In this document: positions 57,201 through 64,000 of the stretch, piece after piece
Position numbering within the stretch: the stretch's first letter is position 1
How the letters are laid out: each line of letters begins with the position of its first letter
Source of the DNA: Sphingobacteriia bacterium RIFOXYC2_FULL_35_18
Lineage (GTDB): Bacteria; Bacteroidota; Bacteroidia; Chitinophagales; Chitinophagaceae
Direction: 5' to 3'
Length of the DNA stretch: 64,000 nt
Assembly (NCBI GenBank): GCA_001829005.1
Contig: MIAG01000002.1
Coordinates: forward strand, 564,837-628,836
Program-made: the position numbers and the translations under genes
Notes under the pieces: generated by a model
The model's database searches: none
What the model saw: the letters and a program-made list of their open reading frames with translations, nothing else
What the model was told of the DNA's origin: nothing

Positions 57201-59026
57201 TCGTAACCAACTTTCACTTTTGAAATACGATAATCTGCATATTTCCATTTCTTTGTTGTTGTATCATATTTCATGTAAAGGTCAAATGTGGTACCGCCAT
57301 TTACCTTACCCCCACCTAATTGCAGATTGGCGTCAAAATGTAAACAAGCATACTCTGCCGTGTTAGCATCCGAAGCGTTATTCGGAGCAGAGTTGCTGTT
57401 GTATTCAACCGCAACAACTGCTGAAAAGCCGCCAAGCGTAATCTGCCTAACTGTGCCCATTGAGCCTATTGTCAATAATGTGCCCTCTGTCTGCAGCACC
57501 ATATCTTCTACTTCTATGTCTTCAGCGCTGAAATTTGCTTTTTTCTCTCTCCCCTCCTGTTTCTTAGTAGGTATATAAGGGGCATTATCTCCGCTCATAC
57601 TAAAATCGAATTTGCCAGAGAGTGTGACTTTCGGCAGGAGTATATTTCGCTTTAAATCTATATTCATGGAGAGTTCAATATTCTCAGGATGAATATATCC
57701 ATACCAAGGCTTCATGGTGATGTATGCAATATCACCTTCACCCTGCTCTGTTTCTATTGAACCGTCATCATTGATCGTTGTTTCAAAAGGAATGCCTTTT
57801 ATATTAAAACCTGGATCCTCAATAGGCAAAATCAACTTTCCTGAAAATGCTCCTCCGGTAAGTTCTCCTTTCAATACAGAAATATTGAATTTAGTAATGC
57901 TCATATCCCAACCGTTGGCACTACCTGTATTATAATCAAACACGTTACTAGCGTCAACAGAAAAGCTGAACCCATTATCATCTATCACACCATATTTAAT
58001 GCCTACTACTTTGGACGTTTTTTTGCCTGTATAAAAATAGCCAGGCAAGCTTACCTCCATTTTATTAATAGCTATTCCGCGCCATAAACTAGGCTTTGAA
58101 TTGTCTTTTGAAATATATGCACCGAGATCACCACCGGAAGGACTTTTATTATCATTCATGTCTAGCGTTGCTTCCGAAATACGAAATGCATACCCCCCTA
58201 ATAATGGAACTGAAGTTGCTGTGAAATAACCATTGAACTGTAATTTCTCTACATATATTTCCTCCCATTTTGTTAAGCCAGTTACTGATATTGTCGATTT
58301 CAACTGCTCGTCTTTCGCAGTGACTCCGTTAGCTGTAATAGGTTTGTATTTATCCTTATTCAGGTTTATAGACCCATTAATATCCAAACCAGTAAACCCA
58401 TTGCAATCAAAGCTCATGGTCGTGGGTGAAGTACTTCCTTCTCCATTCAATATAAAACTCCAATCAACGCTATTATTTACTGTTTGGTCGCCGATTAGTG
58501 TAAGCTTATTGCCACTACCCGCTCCACCAATTCTTGAGAGATTTACAAATCCCTGGAAATAGATTGCCGAATTCTGCGAACCATTTAGCAACATTCTACC
58601 AAAAACCCTTGCAACAGCACCCGATTTTGTAATGCTTACGCTGTTAAAGGCAAGTTGATAAACAGTAGAATAGTTCGGCACTTTCTTCAGCATACCAAAA
58701 GGGAACTTGACAGAAGAATTCTCTGTTAGCAAGTTTACCCAAGAACCATTTCTAGTTATCTGCTCGAATGCAGTTTTCGCAGAATCAATCACTAAAACAT
58801 CTTCCTGACCTAATGGTGTTTCAGGTATCACAAGGTTGGAAAGCATTTCTGGAGACCATATTGGCACTGCTGCGGGTAATGGAGTTTTCGATGGCGACAG
58901 TTTATTGGTTTTGTTTTTTTCAGTACTAGACTTTTCTTTCTCGTTTTCGTGAGAAAAAGCATTCAGTCCAGAAAATAATAAAAAACAAAGCGACAAATAT
59001 TTGATGATAGCTATTTTCTTTCGCAT
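54272..59026 (-). CDS. giant exported beta-rich protein, family not recognised
   Basis: A 1584-residue protein. MRKKIAIIKYLSLCFLLFSGLNAFS is a signal peptide. Residues about 50-775 are regular short beta-strands with Gly turns (TFDLYMKYDTTTKKWKYADY), as in long beta-sheet or beta-helix proteins. About 779-806 is a charged Ser/Lys/Glu linker. About 830-1320 is mostly helical. About 1345-1584 is again beta-rich, with Gly-rich strands ending near EEGSKCDNIKF. No known domain or catalytic motif is apparent. Central in the surface operon, it may be a scaffold spanning or lining the outer membrane; this is inference. Confidence 0.7.
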   Translation of the reverse strand: MRKKIAIIKYLSLCFLLFSGLNAFSHENEKEKSSTEKNKTNKLSPSKTPLPAAVPIWSPEMLSNLVIPETPLGQEDVLVIDSAKTAFEQITRNGSWVNLLTENSSVKFPFGMLKKVPNYSTVYQLAFNSVSITKSGAVARVFGRMLLNGSQNSAIYFQGFVNLSRIGGAGSGNKLTLIGDQTVNNSVDWSFILNGEGSTSPTTMSFDCNGFTGLDINGSINLNKDKYKPITANGVTAKDEQLKSTISVTGLTKWEEIYVEKLQFNGYFTATSVPLLGGYAFRISEATLDMNDNKSPSGGDLGAYISKDNSKPSLWRGIAINKMEVSLPGYFYTGKKTSKVVGIKYGVIDDNGFSFSVDASNVFDYNTGSANGWDMSITKFNISVLKGELTGGAFSGKLILPIEDPGFNIKGIPFETTINDDGSIETEQGEGDIAYITMKPWYGYIHPENIELSMNIDLKRNILLPKVTLSGKFDFSMSGDNAPYIPTKKQEGREKKANFSAEDIEVEDMVLQTEGTLLTIGSMGTVRQITLGGFSAVVAVEYNSNSAPNNASDANTAEYACLHFDANLQLGGGKVNGGTTFDLYMKYDTTTKKWKYADYRISKVKVGYEGGKVKFKGEINLIKDKTYGMAYGGTITLTVLDKVEMGASVLFGINRDINNGQQYDYFNVDAMVKKVRYQVGKLTITGFSGGVTYRMDPITPDGVLPVSLSGISYKPNQQSFLRVRAGVYLEIGKEQLFTGWAGLEIVFNKNGGVNEVSLSGRAQIFSKPDVVIKKPEINPIKNGDDKSVSSKGSKSSKKKEDDKEDNEVEEGSPLIDKLARYSGGKEEAEGSSQGAIIGAEEAVTSTTTNKIETLFPANKYDLPAKFDSATMAKMKSRYVINKPIYDRAVVVFDSMANIGVTVSNTYYRLKESSRKWDTRFDTHPYVQFSKSHQAFSKLVDNTNAWKEICKRIKLPYMITPLQKDNSFTYENKYVIPTPATIEREARAAPGELPSLLLFKAENSNEYGVITVAKLLVPYYNDVFDYNMKKLDSTDRYEALERYWINEVGMRPYERASGDLMRTLGITKNNPDLRNAYIGLSTLAGSNYAKLRGSKSYDTAAVMGGTTVRDSLFTYEGMVKVNTTVYDLAVKARSARIKKDGGLTLSATELSAIDASDEANDKYAAFLKEANRVRAVKQQQTLYDDVVARAKLIMDINYTRNADLKKPLVNKLEILNTKIAQEGKSLSRGELLFNPSKEQMNYLEKNYARNKNFDTLGGLQILRNPVDMSVQIAIDMVIYDDLKKSQKSYYEKYVFTEMENRKKHVGVAVAMLEIADSALQSAAVATAATKTTTVSDKSSGVALPAYARPDGDPVIWGDFIAKMDIANNTFSFVLQAYVAMEAGGQSIVEGSGANFRAGLAELYISGSTFKLNVGTQEEPLGVTFLLPKVKHINAEGSFYLQVTNAQGDDGSNFSVKTGFGIGASFGFRASIGGFGAYAYLNGKFGMDLALKRFDNFICNGASSGGLYGWYGQGKVYASLNGAAGVIIAGQNYEILSGNIGLTLTVKGPWPLYMSGTVRFDYNVLGYRGNKEIPWEEGSKCDNIKF

Positions 59027-59031
59027 AGGGA

Positions 59032-60531
59032 TTACTGATTTGATAAATTAACTGCCCCGTCAATCACTTCTTTATTTTTATTGATCTTAATACTTCTGAA
59101 TGTAACATCGGTTTTAAATACACGACCTCCCAACCACATTTCAATTATTCCATCACCACTGAATGTACCGCCACCGCCTGTAGCGTTACTAATAGTAACG
59201 GTGAAGTCGCCAGCTTTAATAACATCATTTTGCACCAACGTTGTTAACAAATTGCTTTCATCTAACTTAGCAATAACCGGTTTTGCCCCACAGGAGGCCT
59301 TGATAGCACTCGCCCCTGTTGTGTTTGAAGACTTCTCTTGTTTAACTGCTACAACTAAGCCCTTTGAATCATTTGTTGAGAATTTTGTCACATTGGAAGT
59401 TGCTGTAACAGCAGACGAAAAACTTGTTGCTGCCACACATGTTCTCAACGCCCTTACTTCGTAAGTAGTGGCGGACTTAAGATTGGGAATTGTAATATTA
59501 TCACCTATTATTGCTGGCATTTTCATAACAGTCCAATTGGCATCTGATTCTTTTCTATAGCTTAATTGTAAATTCAAGGGATCACTATCAAAATTTAACC
59601 AACTTACTGTTGCTTTCGTGCTATCCAAGTCTCCCATAAACAATGCTACTGCCTGACAGGGAGATGAATATTTAAAAGTTGCCACATTACTATATCCATT
59701 ATTTGCAAAAACCGTGGCGGTAAATCCACCATTATCATTTGATTTTGCCTGTACCCTCCATGCGTATGTTCTATTAGATAATAATGGCGGTGTTTTAGTA
59801 ATATCATAATTATATCCAGTATTGATTGTACTATCAGTGTAATAAATAGGATTAGTGATAAATGCCGTTAGTGGGTTCTGTCCATCATAAAGTAATTGCA
59901 CCACTTGTAATACATAGATAACACCTCCTGCTGCTGAACCTTGTCTTGGTTGCCATTGAAAAAAAATATTTTGCGACCCTTGAGAAGTTTGTAGCGACTT
60001 ATCTAATGGGGCTGTGGTAATTGGAGGAGTATTCATAGTAAAAGTAAGGCTATATGAAGATTCCTCACTAATCTGCCTCTGGGTTATAGCATCAAATAAT
60101 GTAAAGCTGTATGTAATTTTTGATTGCGGAAAGGTATTATTATATTGGTCGAGTGAGATGCCAGAGAGTCTACTGAAATTAAAAATTGAAGCCATATCTA
60201 AATTAGATAATCGAACAGGCGTATTACCAACTAAACTAACTGGTAATGCCATTGAAAGTGAACTAGTCTGCGCCACAAATGAACCCGCAGTAATCTTTAC
60301 TTTAAGCAATGCATTTAATACACCCGCATTTGAAGATTTATTGGTGATAGTAACATACATAAATGGCAAATTAGCATTCCCAATATATTGCAAGGAAACA
60401 GGAAACGGTGGGTATATTACTGGAGTAACACTAATTGGATAATTAATATTTACCTGTGCATTACCGTGTTGTTGCAATACTAAAAAAGAAACTAGCAAAC
60501 AAATGGTATTGTATATTTTACGAGGATTCAT
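59032..60531 (-). CDS. exported FN3-containing protein, possible TANFOR-type
   Basis: A 499-residue protein. The signal peptide ends near HGNAQVN. An N-terminal region (PVIYPPFPVSLQYIGN, VRLSNLDMASIFNFS) recalls the TANFOR domain of Bacteroidota surface proteins, which I suggest with low confidence. Two FN3-like modules follow (FFWQPRQ-type pattern, here NIFFQWQPRQGS, and TVSWLNFDSDPLNLQLSYR). The C-terminal 100 residues hold a beta-rich segment (GGGGTFSGDGIIEMWLGGRVFKTDVTFRSI). It lies 5 nt before the giant gene and 1 nt after the barrel gene. Confidence 0.7.
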   Translation of the reverse strand: MNPRKIYNTICLLVSFLVLQQHGNAQVNINYPISVTPVIYPPFPVSLQYIGNANLPFMYVTITNKSSNAGVLNALLKVKITAGSFVAQTSSLSMALPVSLVGNTPVRLSNLDMASIFNFSRLSGISLDQYNNTFPQSKITYSFTLFDAITQRQISEESSYSLTFTMNTPPITTAPLDKSLQTSQGSQNIFFQWQPRQGSAAGGVIYVLQVVQLLYDGQNPLTAFITNPIYYTDSTINTGYNYDITKTPPLLSNRTYAWRVQAKSNDNGGFTATVFANNGYSNVATFKYSSPCQAVALFMGDLDSTKATVSWLNFDSDPLNLQLSYRKESDANWTVMKMPAIIGDNITIPNLKSATTYEVRALRTCVAATSFSSAVTATSNVTKFSTNDSKGLVVAVKQEKSSNTTGASAIKASCGAKPVIAKLDESNLLTTLVQNDVIKAGDFTVTISNATGGGGTFSGDGIIEMWLGGRVFKTDVTFRSIKINKNKEVIDGAVNLSNQ

Positions 60532-60532
60532 A

Positions 60533-62269
60533 TCAGAAACTGTAATTATAATTTAATGAAAACATACCTGTAGAAGTACTGCTCGTTGGAGTAGTAATTC
60601 CGCTCCTTGCATTATTCTGCACAATAGCATTAAGATTGAATACATGTTTTTTCTTGTACGTATATGAAGCTGTTACTTTAAAATTAACTACGTTCACCCG
60701 CTGTGCATCAGCAACTGTTTTTGTAGTATTATATCCTGATCCAATCATTAGCATTACCTGTTTATTAAAAATTTTTTTTCCAAAATTGAAATTAAATCCT
60801 AGCGCCTTTGTATTATTAGAATCAGGACCCTGTTTTACAGCACTATAATTCAGATTCATATTCCATTTTACCCCTGTTTTAGGATAGGCAGTAAAGAGAC
60901 TCACTGTTGCATTCTGAAATGCAGTACCCTGTAAATCCAAAAAGAAATCACCCTGCTGTTGGTCCCCTTTCTGATATGAATAACTGGCACTTAATGCCCG
61001 ACTTTCTTCAGGCGTTGATAGTATTTGATAATTCGCATTAACACTCATATTAGTATTCAATTGAACCAAACGCAAAGAATCCAAGTAAACCGGCACAAGG
61101 TTATTTTGGTTGGCAATATTATTTAGATTGCGAAAGTCAGTTACTCCTTTATTATTAGAGTAAGACCCATTGAAAGATAATTTTTGCGATGGAGTATAGG
61201 TAATACTAATATTGGTAAGTTGAGAATTGGTTTCCTGACTAACTGTTGTATCTTCTTTATTCGCTAGCATATGCTGAATACCTAACTGAGCACTTAAATC
61301 TACTTTTCTATTGAATAAAGGCACATGAAAAGTAAGTGCAGTATTTTCGAATCCATTTGTAACGTACAATGAACCCAGTGTTTCGTAGTTGAAGTCTACC
61401 TTCTCATAACTCATCCCAATTGTTGCAGTTTTAATATTTCTTGTAAGTTTAATATTTTGAGCTTGTTTATTATTTGTAGTACCATTTCTGTTTATCATTC
61501 CTGAAAAAAATGCATTCCCCTTATATAATAAAGGAGATTTCTGATCAGAAGTCATCAAGCTATTGGCTAATTCAACATTGTATTTAAATCCTTTCCAATC
61601 ACCATTTGTAACAAGACTGGCTACTAAATTTTGTTTAGGCTTTATTCCCTGCTCAACAGGAATATTCTGAGCAGAGGATGTATCATCCTTGGCATAAAAA
61701 ACGTTCACACCAAGAAACATTTTTTCAAACTGATAGCTACTTGCAATACCCATTCCAGTTCTTGAATATGTAGGGGGTGCATCAGGGTTCTGGAAATAGT
61801 CGCCACTTCCTCTTAAAAATTTTCCACCCAGCACCGAAAGTTTAAATTTACCAGGCGCATAATCTACACCCGCCCCATTAAACTGAAACCCATTTAATGT
61901 ATATGGTGTGAATGTCATAGCGATGGTACCTGCATGAAAAGTAAATGACTTGTACCTCGGGTGTATCGCTATTTTATTAAAAGGGATTGGTTGAAACCTA
62001 ACTGCTACTTGTGCATTAGAATACGTAAAATCCAGCGGTATATTGATCCCTTTCACATATAAGTTTAAATTTCCACCTAACACATAAGTGAAAGGTGTGC
62101 CGCCAAAACTATTATTGGATGAGTAATTGTAAAGCATTGAAGCATTAACTCCCCCATTAAGTTTAAAAAGTTTTCCTTTCCCAATAAGACTAAATGGATC
62201 AAAAGTCTGTCCGTTCATATGTAGGCATCCCGCTGTCAATATGGCTACGAGTGTTATAATCCTTTTCAT
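60533..62269 (-). CDS. outer-membrane beta-barrel protein
   Basis: A 578-residue exported protein. The ATG at 62269 gives MKRIITLVAILTAGCLHMNGQ; the ORF track starts at a TTG four codons upstream. A Cys in LTAGC could be a lipobox, otherwise cleavage follows MNGQ. The rest is a run of amphipathic strands with aromatic girdles (GSYSNNKGVTDF, AASYSYQKG-type patterns, here SASYSYQKGDQQ), and it ends FSLNYNYSF, a terminal Phe beta-signal for insertion by BAM. It likely forms a 16- or more-stranded pore or platform for its co-transcribed neighbours. Confidence 0.75.
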   Translation of the reverse strand: MKRIITLVAILTAGCLHMNGQTFDPFSLIGKGKLFKLNGGVNASMLYNYSSNNSFGGTPFTYVLGGNLNLYVKGINIPLDFTYSNAQVAVRFQPIPFNKIAIHPRYKSFTFHAGTIAMTFTPYTLNGFQFNGAGVDYAPGKFKLSVLGGKFLRGSGDYFQNPDAPPTYSRTGMGIASSYQFEKMFLGVNVFYAKDDTSSAQNIPVEQGIKPKQNLVASLVTNGDWKGFKYNVELANSLMTSDQKSPLLYKGNAFFSGMINRNGTTNNKQAQNIKLTRNIKTATIGMSYEKVDFNYETLGSLYVTNGFENTALTFHVPLFNRKVDLSAQLGIQHMLANKEDTTVSQETNSQLTNISITYTPSQKLSFNGSYSNNKGVTDFRNLNNIANQNNLVPVYLDSLRLVQLNTNMSVNANYQILSTPEESRALSASYSYQKGDQQQGDFFLDLQGTAFQNATVSLFTAYPKTGVKWNMNLNYSAVKQGPDSNNTKALGFNFNFGKKIFNKQVMLMIGSGYNTTKTVADAQRVNVVNFKVTASYTYKKKHVFNLNAIVQNNARSGITTPTSSTSTGMFSLNYNYSF

Positions 62270-62290
62270 GTTATTATTCAACGGATTTAA

Positions 62291-64000
62291 TTAGTTTTTG
62301 ATAATGGCTCTTATTTCGTATCCCCCATCCGTTTGCACTATTAATACATAGGTTCTTTGCGACGGCTGTGTTGAAATATCAATGTCTTTTGAAAATTTGG
62401 CTACAGACTCTTGGTAAATGTTCTGAAATACAGAAGTCCCATTCAAGTCAAAAATTCTGACGGAAGTTTTACCAGGTCGATTCAGTTCTACATTAATTTT
62501 GAAAAGACCAGAAGTCGGATTGGGGCCTACAGTCAAGTTCCTAACTATCGTTGCATTGTTAGAAGCAACATTAGAGGAATCATTGGTTGTAATAACAATT
62601 GTGGCCGTATCGCTGCTTCTACAAATATTATAAGATGTATTATTAAGATACAACTTATAGGAACCTGGGTTGGCGAATTTAACAACTAATTCATTTGGAG
62701 TATTATTGAGCACATCAGCTCCTGTTGGTACCACCCATTGCTGCGATTGTGGAATAGAGCTGGTTAGGTTCACTGCTTTTATTTGTTGATTCACAAAAGC
62801 TTGCTTTGACACTACCATACGCGCCTTGATTGCAGTATCAGCCGTTGTTCTAAAGTTGACTGTGTCATTGATAATACATCCATTATTTAACACAACTGTT
62901 ACGCTATAAAAATCTTGATTTACTAAGCCCACAGTTTGTGTAGAAGCAGTGAATCCAGTATTTCTTGATATCCATGTATAACTTCTAACTGGTTCGATGG
63001 AGTTAACCGTTACAGGAATTACATTCGCCTTACACACCATCGTATCGCGTAAAGAGATCCTCGTACCAACTGTACTCAGGTACTGAGTAGTAACAGGCGT
63101 TGAGACAGAATAACAATTTAAATTATTCGTAACACGAACTGTATACGTGTTTAGCCCTAAAGCTTTTGTATACAAGAACCTACTCGTTTCGCCAGTGATA
63201 TCATTACCGTTTAATACCCATTGGTTATTAGTTATCGCTGAAGATTGAAGTAAAATACTATCACCAGTACAGAAAGAGGCTGCTGAGCGAATGATTACAG
63301 GAATAGTTGGAACAGGGTTAAATCTTAATACTAGCCCTGCTGTACTATCTGTGCCCTCGCTATTGACAAGTTTAACATTGTAGCGACCCGTATCTTTAAA
63401 TTGATTATTGTTCCATGAATATGGGAATGACGTGGGGCAAATACTTGTAACAGTGGAAGATGCCGCTCTAGTTATACCTTTATTTCCTGCAAGGTCATAA
63501 TAAACGATTGAGTAAGACTGAAGATCTGCAGCATCTCGGCTAGTCATATTATAAGAAGCGGTCCAGTTGTTGCCAGATACATTGGTTGCATTCACCGTTT
63601 TGCCTAAAATACTTACTGTTGGTGTTAGCAATGATTCGTTTGATATGAAGTTAACCGTTATGATATCACCTGGCTGAGCTTTATCACTATCAATATTATT
63701 TGACGAAAGACTTATGCTATTTAAAACTGGAGCTGTTTTGTCAAATACTACGTTGCTGCCATCGGTCACTTTACTAACCGACGTTCCAGCTATACCTGAA
63801 GAATCTTTAAAAGAAATATTAAAAGTTACATTTCCCTCCTGATCTGTATTTACCATAGAATATGTTGCAGACCAATTAAGACCAGAACCTGATGCAGTAA
63901 CAGTACGGCCTGCGATAGTAACAGCCGGTGGCTGTATTATCTCACTTGATACAAAACGTAAAGTAATCTGGTTTCCTATTTTTGCCTTACCAACTACCGA
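62291..64000 (-). CDS. Ig-like repeat surface protein with T9SS sorting domain, 5' end outside window
   Basis: The frame is open from 62291 to the window edge; the ATG at 63856 in the ORF track is internal. At least two copies of an Ig-like repeat of about 102 residues are visible (VTIAGRTVTASGSGLNWSATY and VSILGKTVNATNVSGNNWTASY). They are followed by PKD/Ig-like beta domains and a C-terminal type A T9SS domain (VGPNPTSGLFKINV, VRIFDLNGTSVF, YVLIVQTDGG). It should be secreted by the type IX system and attached to the cell surface, acting as an adhesin or structural fibre. Confidence 0.82.
   Translation of the reverse strand, partial: SVVGKAKIGNQITLRFVSSEIIQPPAVTIAGRTVTASGSGLNWSATYSMVNTDQEGNVTFNISFKDSSGIAGTSVSKVTDGSNVVFDKTAPVLNSISLSSNNIDSDKAQPGDIITVNFISNESLLTPTVSILGKTVNATNVSGNNWTASYNMTSRDAADLQSYSIVYYDLAGNKGITRAASSTVTSICPTSFPYSWNNNQFKDTGRYNVKLVNSEGTDSTAGLVLRFNPVPTIPVIIRSAASFCTGDSILLQSSAITNNQWVLNGNDITGETSRFLYTKALGLNTYTVRVTNNLNCYSVSTPVTTQYLSTVGTRISLRDTMVCKANVIPVTVNSIEPVRSYTWISRNTGFTASTQTVGLVNQDFYSVTVVLNNGCIINDTVNFRTTADTAIKARMVVSKQAFVNQQIKAVNLTSSIPQSQQWVVPTGADVLNNTPNELVVKFANPGSYKLYLNNTSYNICRSSDTATIVITTNDSSNVASNNATIVRNLTVGPNPTSGLFKINVELNRPGKTSVRIFDLNGTSVFQNIYQESVAKFSKDIDISTQPSQRTYVLIVQTDGGYEIRAIIKN

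Overview
The window is about 64 kb of an AT-rich chromosome from a member of the Bacteroidota, most likely a Chitinophagaceae-like sphingobacterial lineage (the lineage is an inference). The evidence is: several promoters of the Bacteroidota type (TTTG, 18-19 nt, TAnnTTTG); almost no Shine-Dalgarno sequences except a strong one before rpsU; a C-terminal type IX secretion (T9SS) sorting domain; FdtA/FdtB sugar genes; and the tRNA-Thr-Tyr-Gly-Thr-tuf-tRNA-Trp-secE-nusG order. No rRNA, CRISPR array, insertion sequence or phage gene was seen.

Region 1 (1-19.3 kb) is an exopolysaccharide locus. A minus-strand operon runs from a response regulator with an in-frame stop, through a receiver-like/sugar-transferase fusion, a short TolC-like protein, a Wzc-like chain-length protein, a GT2, an FkbM methyltransferase, a 49-residue membrane protein, an O-antigen-ligase/polymerase, a GT4 and a flippase, to a GT14-like transferase cut by the window edge. 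Divergent plus-strand genes encode a GT2, a reductase-MaoC fusion, an acyl-CoA dehydrogenase, a Gfo/Idh/MocA dehydrogenase, a second polyprenyl-phosphate sugar transferase and a GNAT-like protein.

Region 2 (19.3-24.2 kb) holds ispD, an isoaspartyl peptidase/asparaginase, an APC permease with a heptose-kinase-like PfkB gene, and an OmpH/Skp-like chaperone.

Region 3 (24.2-42 kb) is the transcription/translation core on the minus strand: hpf, four tRNAs, tuf, tRNA-Trp, secE, nusG, then rplK-rplA-rplJ-rplL and rpoB-rpoC, with xerC and rpsU upstream. A three-gene sugar cassette (GT14-like, fdtA-like, fdtB-like) sits between nusG and rplK. Terminators and promoters divide the block into separate units: nusG ends at a terminator, rplK has its own promoter, rplL ends at a terminator and rpoBC has its own promoter.

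Region 4 (42-52 kb) carries riboflavin synthase, an HscA-like Hsp70, an RDD protein, tyrS, an SGNH hydrolase, a divergent cyanophycinase/cyanophycin synthetase pair, tRNA-Gln with a terminator, an array of GC-richer palindromic repeats, and an exported PqqB-like metallo-beta-lactamase-fold protein.

Region 5 (52.2-64 kb) is a tight minus-strand operon of five exported proteins: an Ig-repeat protein with a T9SS sorting domain (5' end outside the window), an outer-membrane beta-barrel, an FN3 protein, a 1584-residue beta-rich protein and a second FN3 protein. None has a recognisable enzyme domain. This is the best candidate in the window for an undescribed surface assembly.
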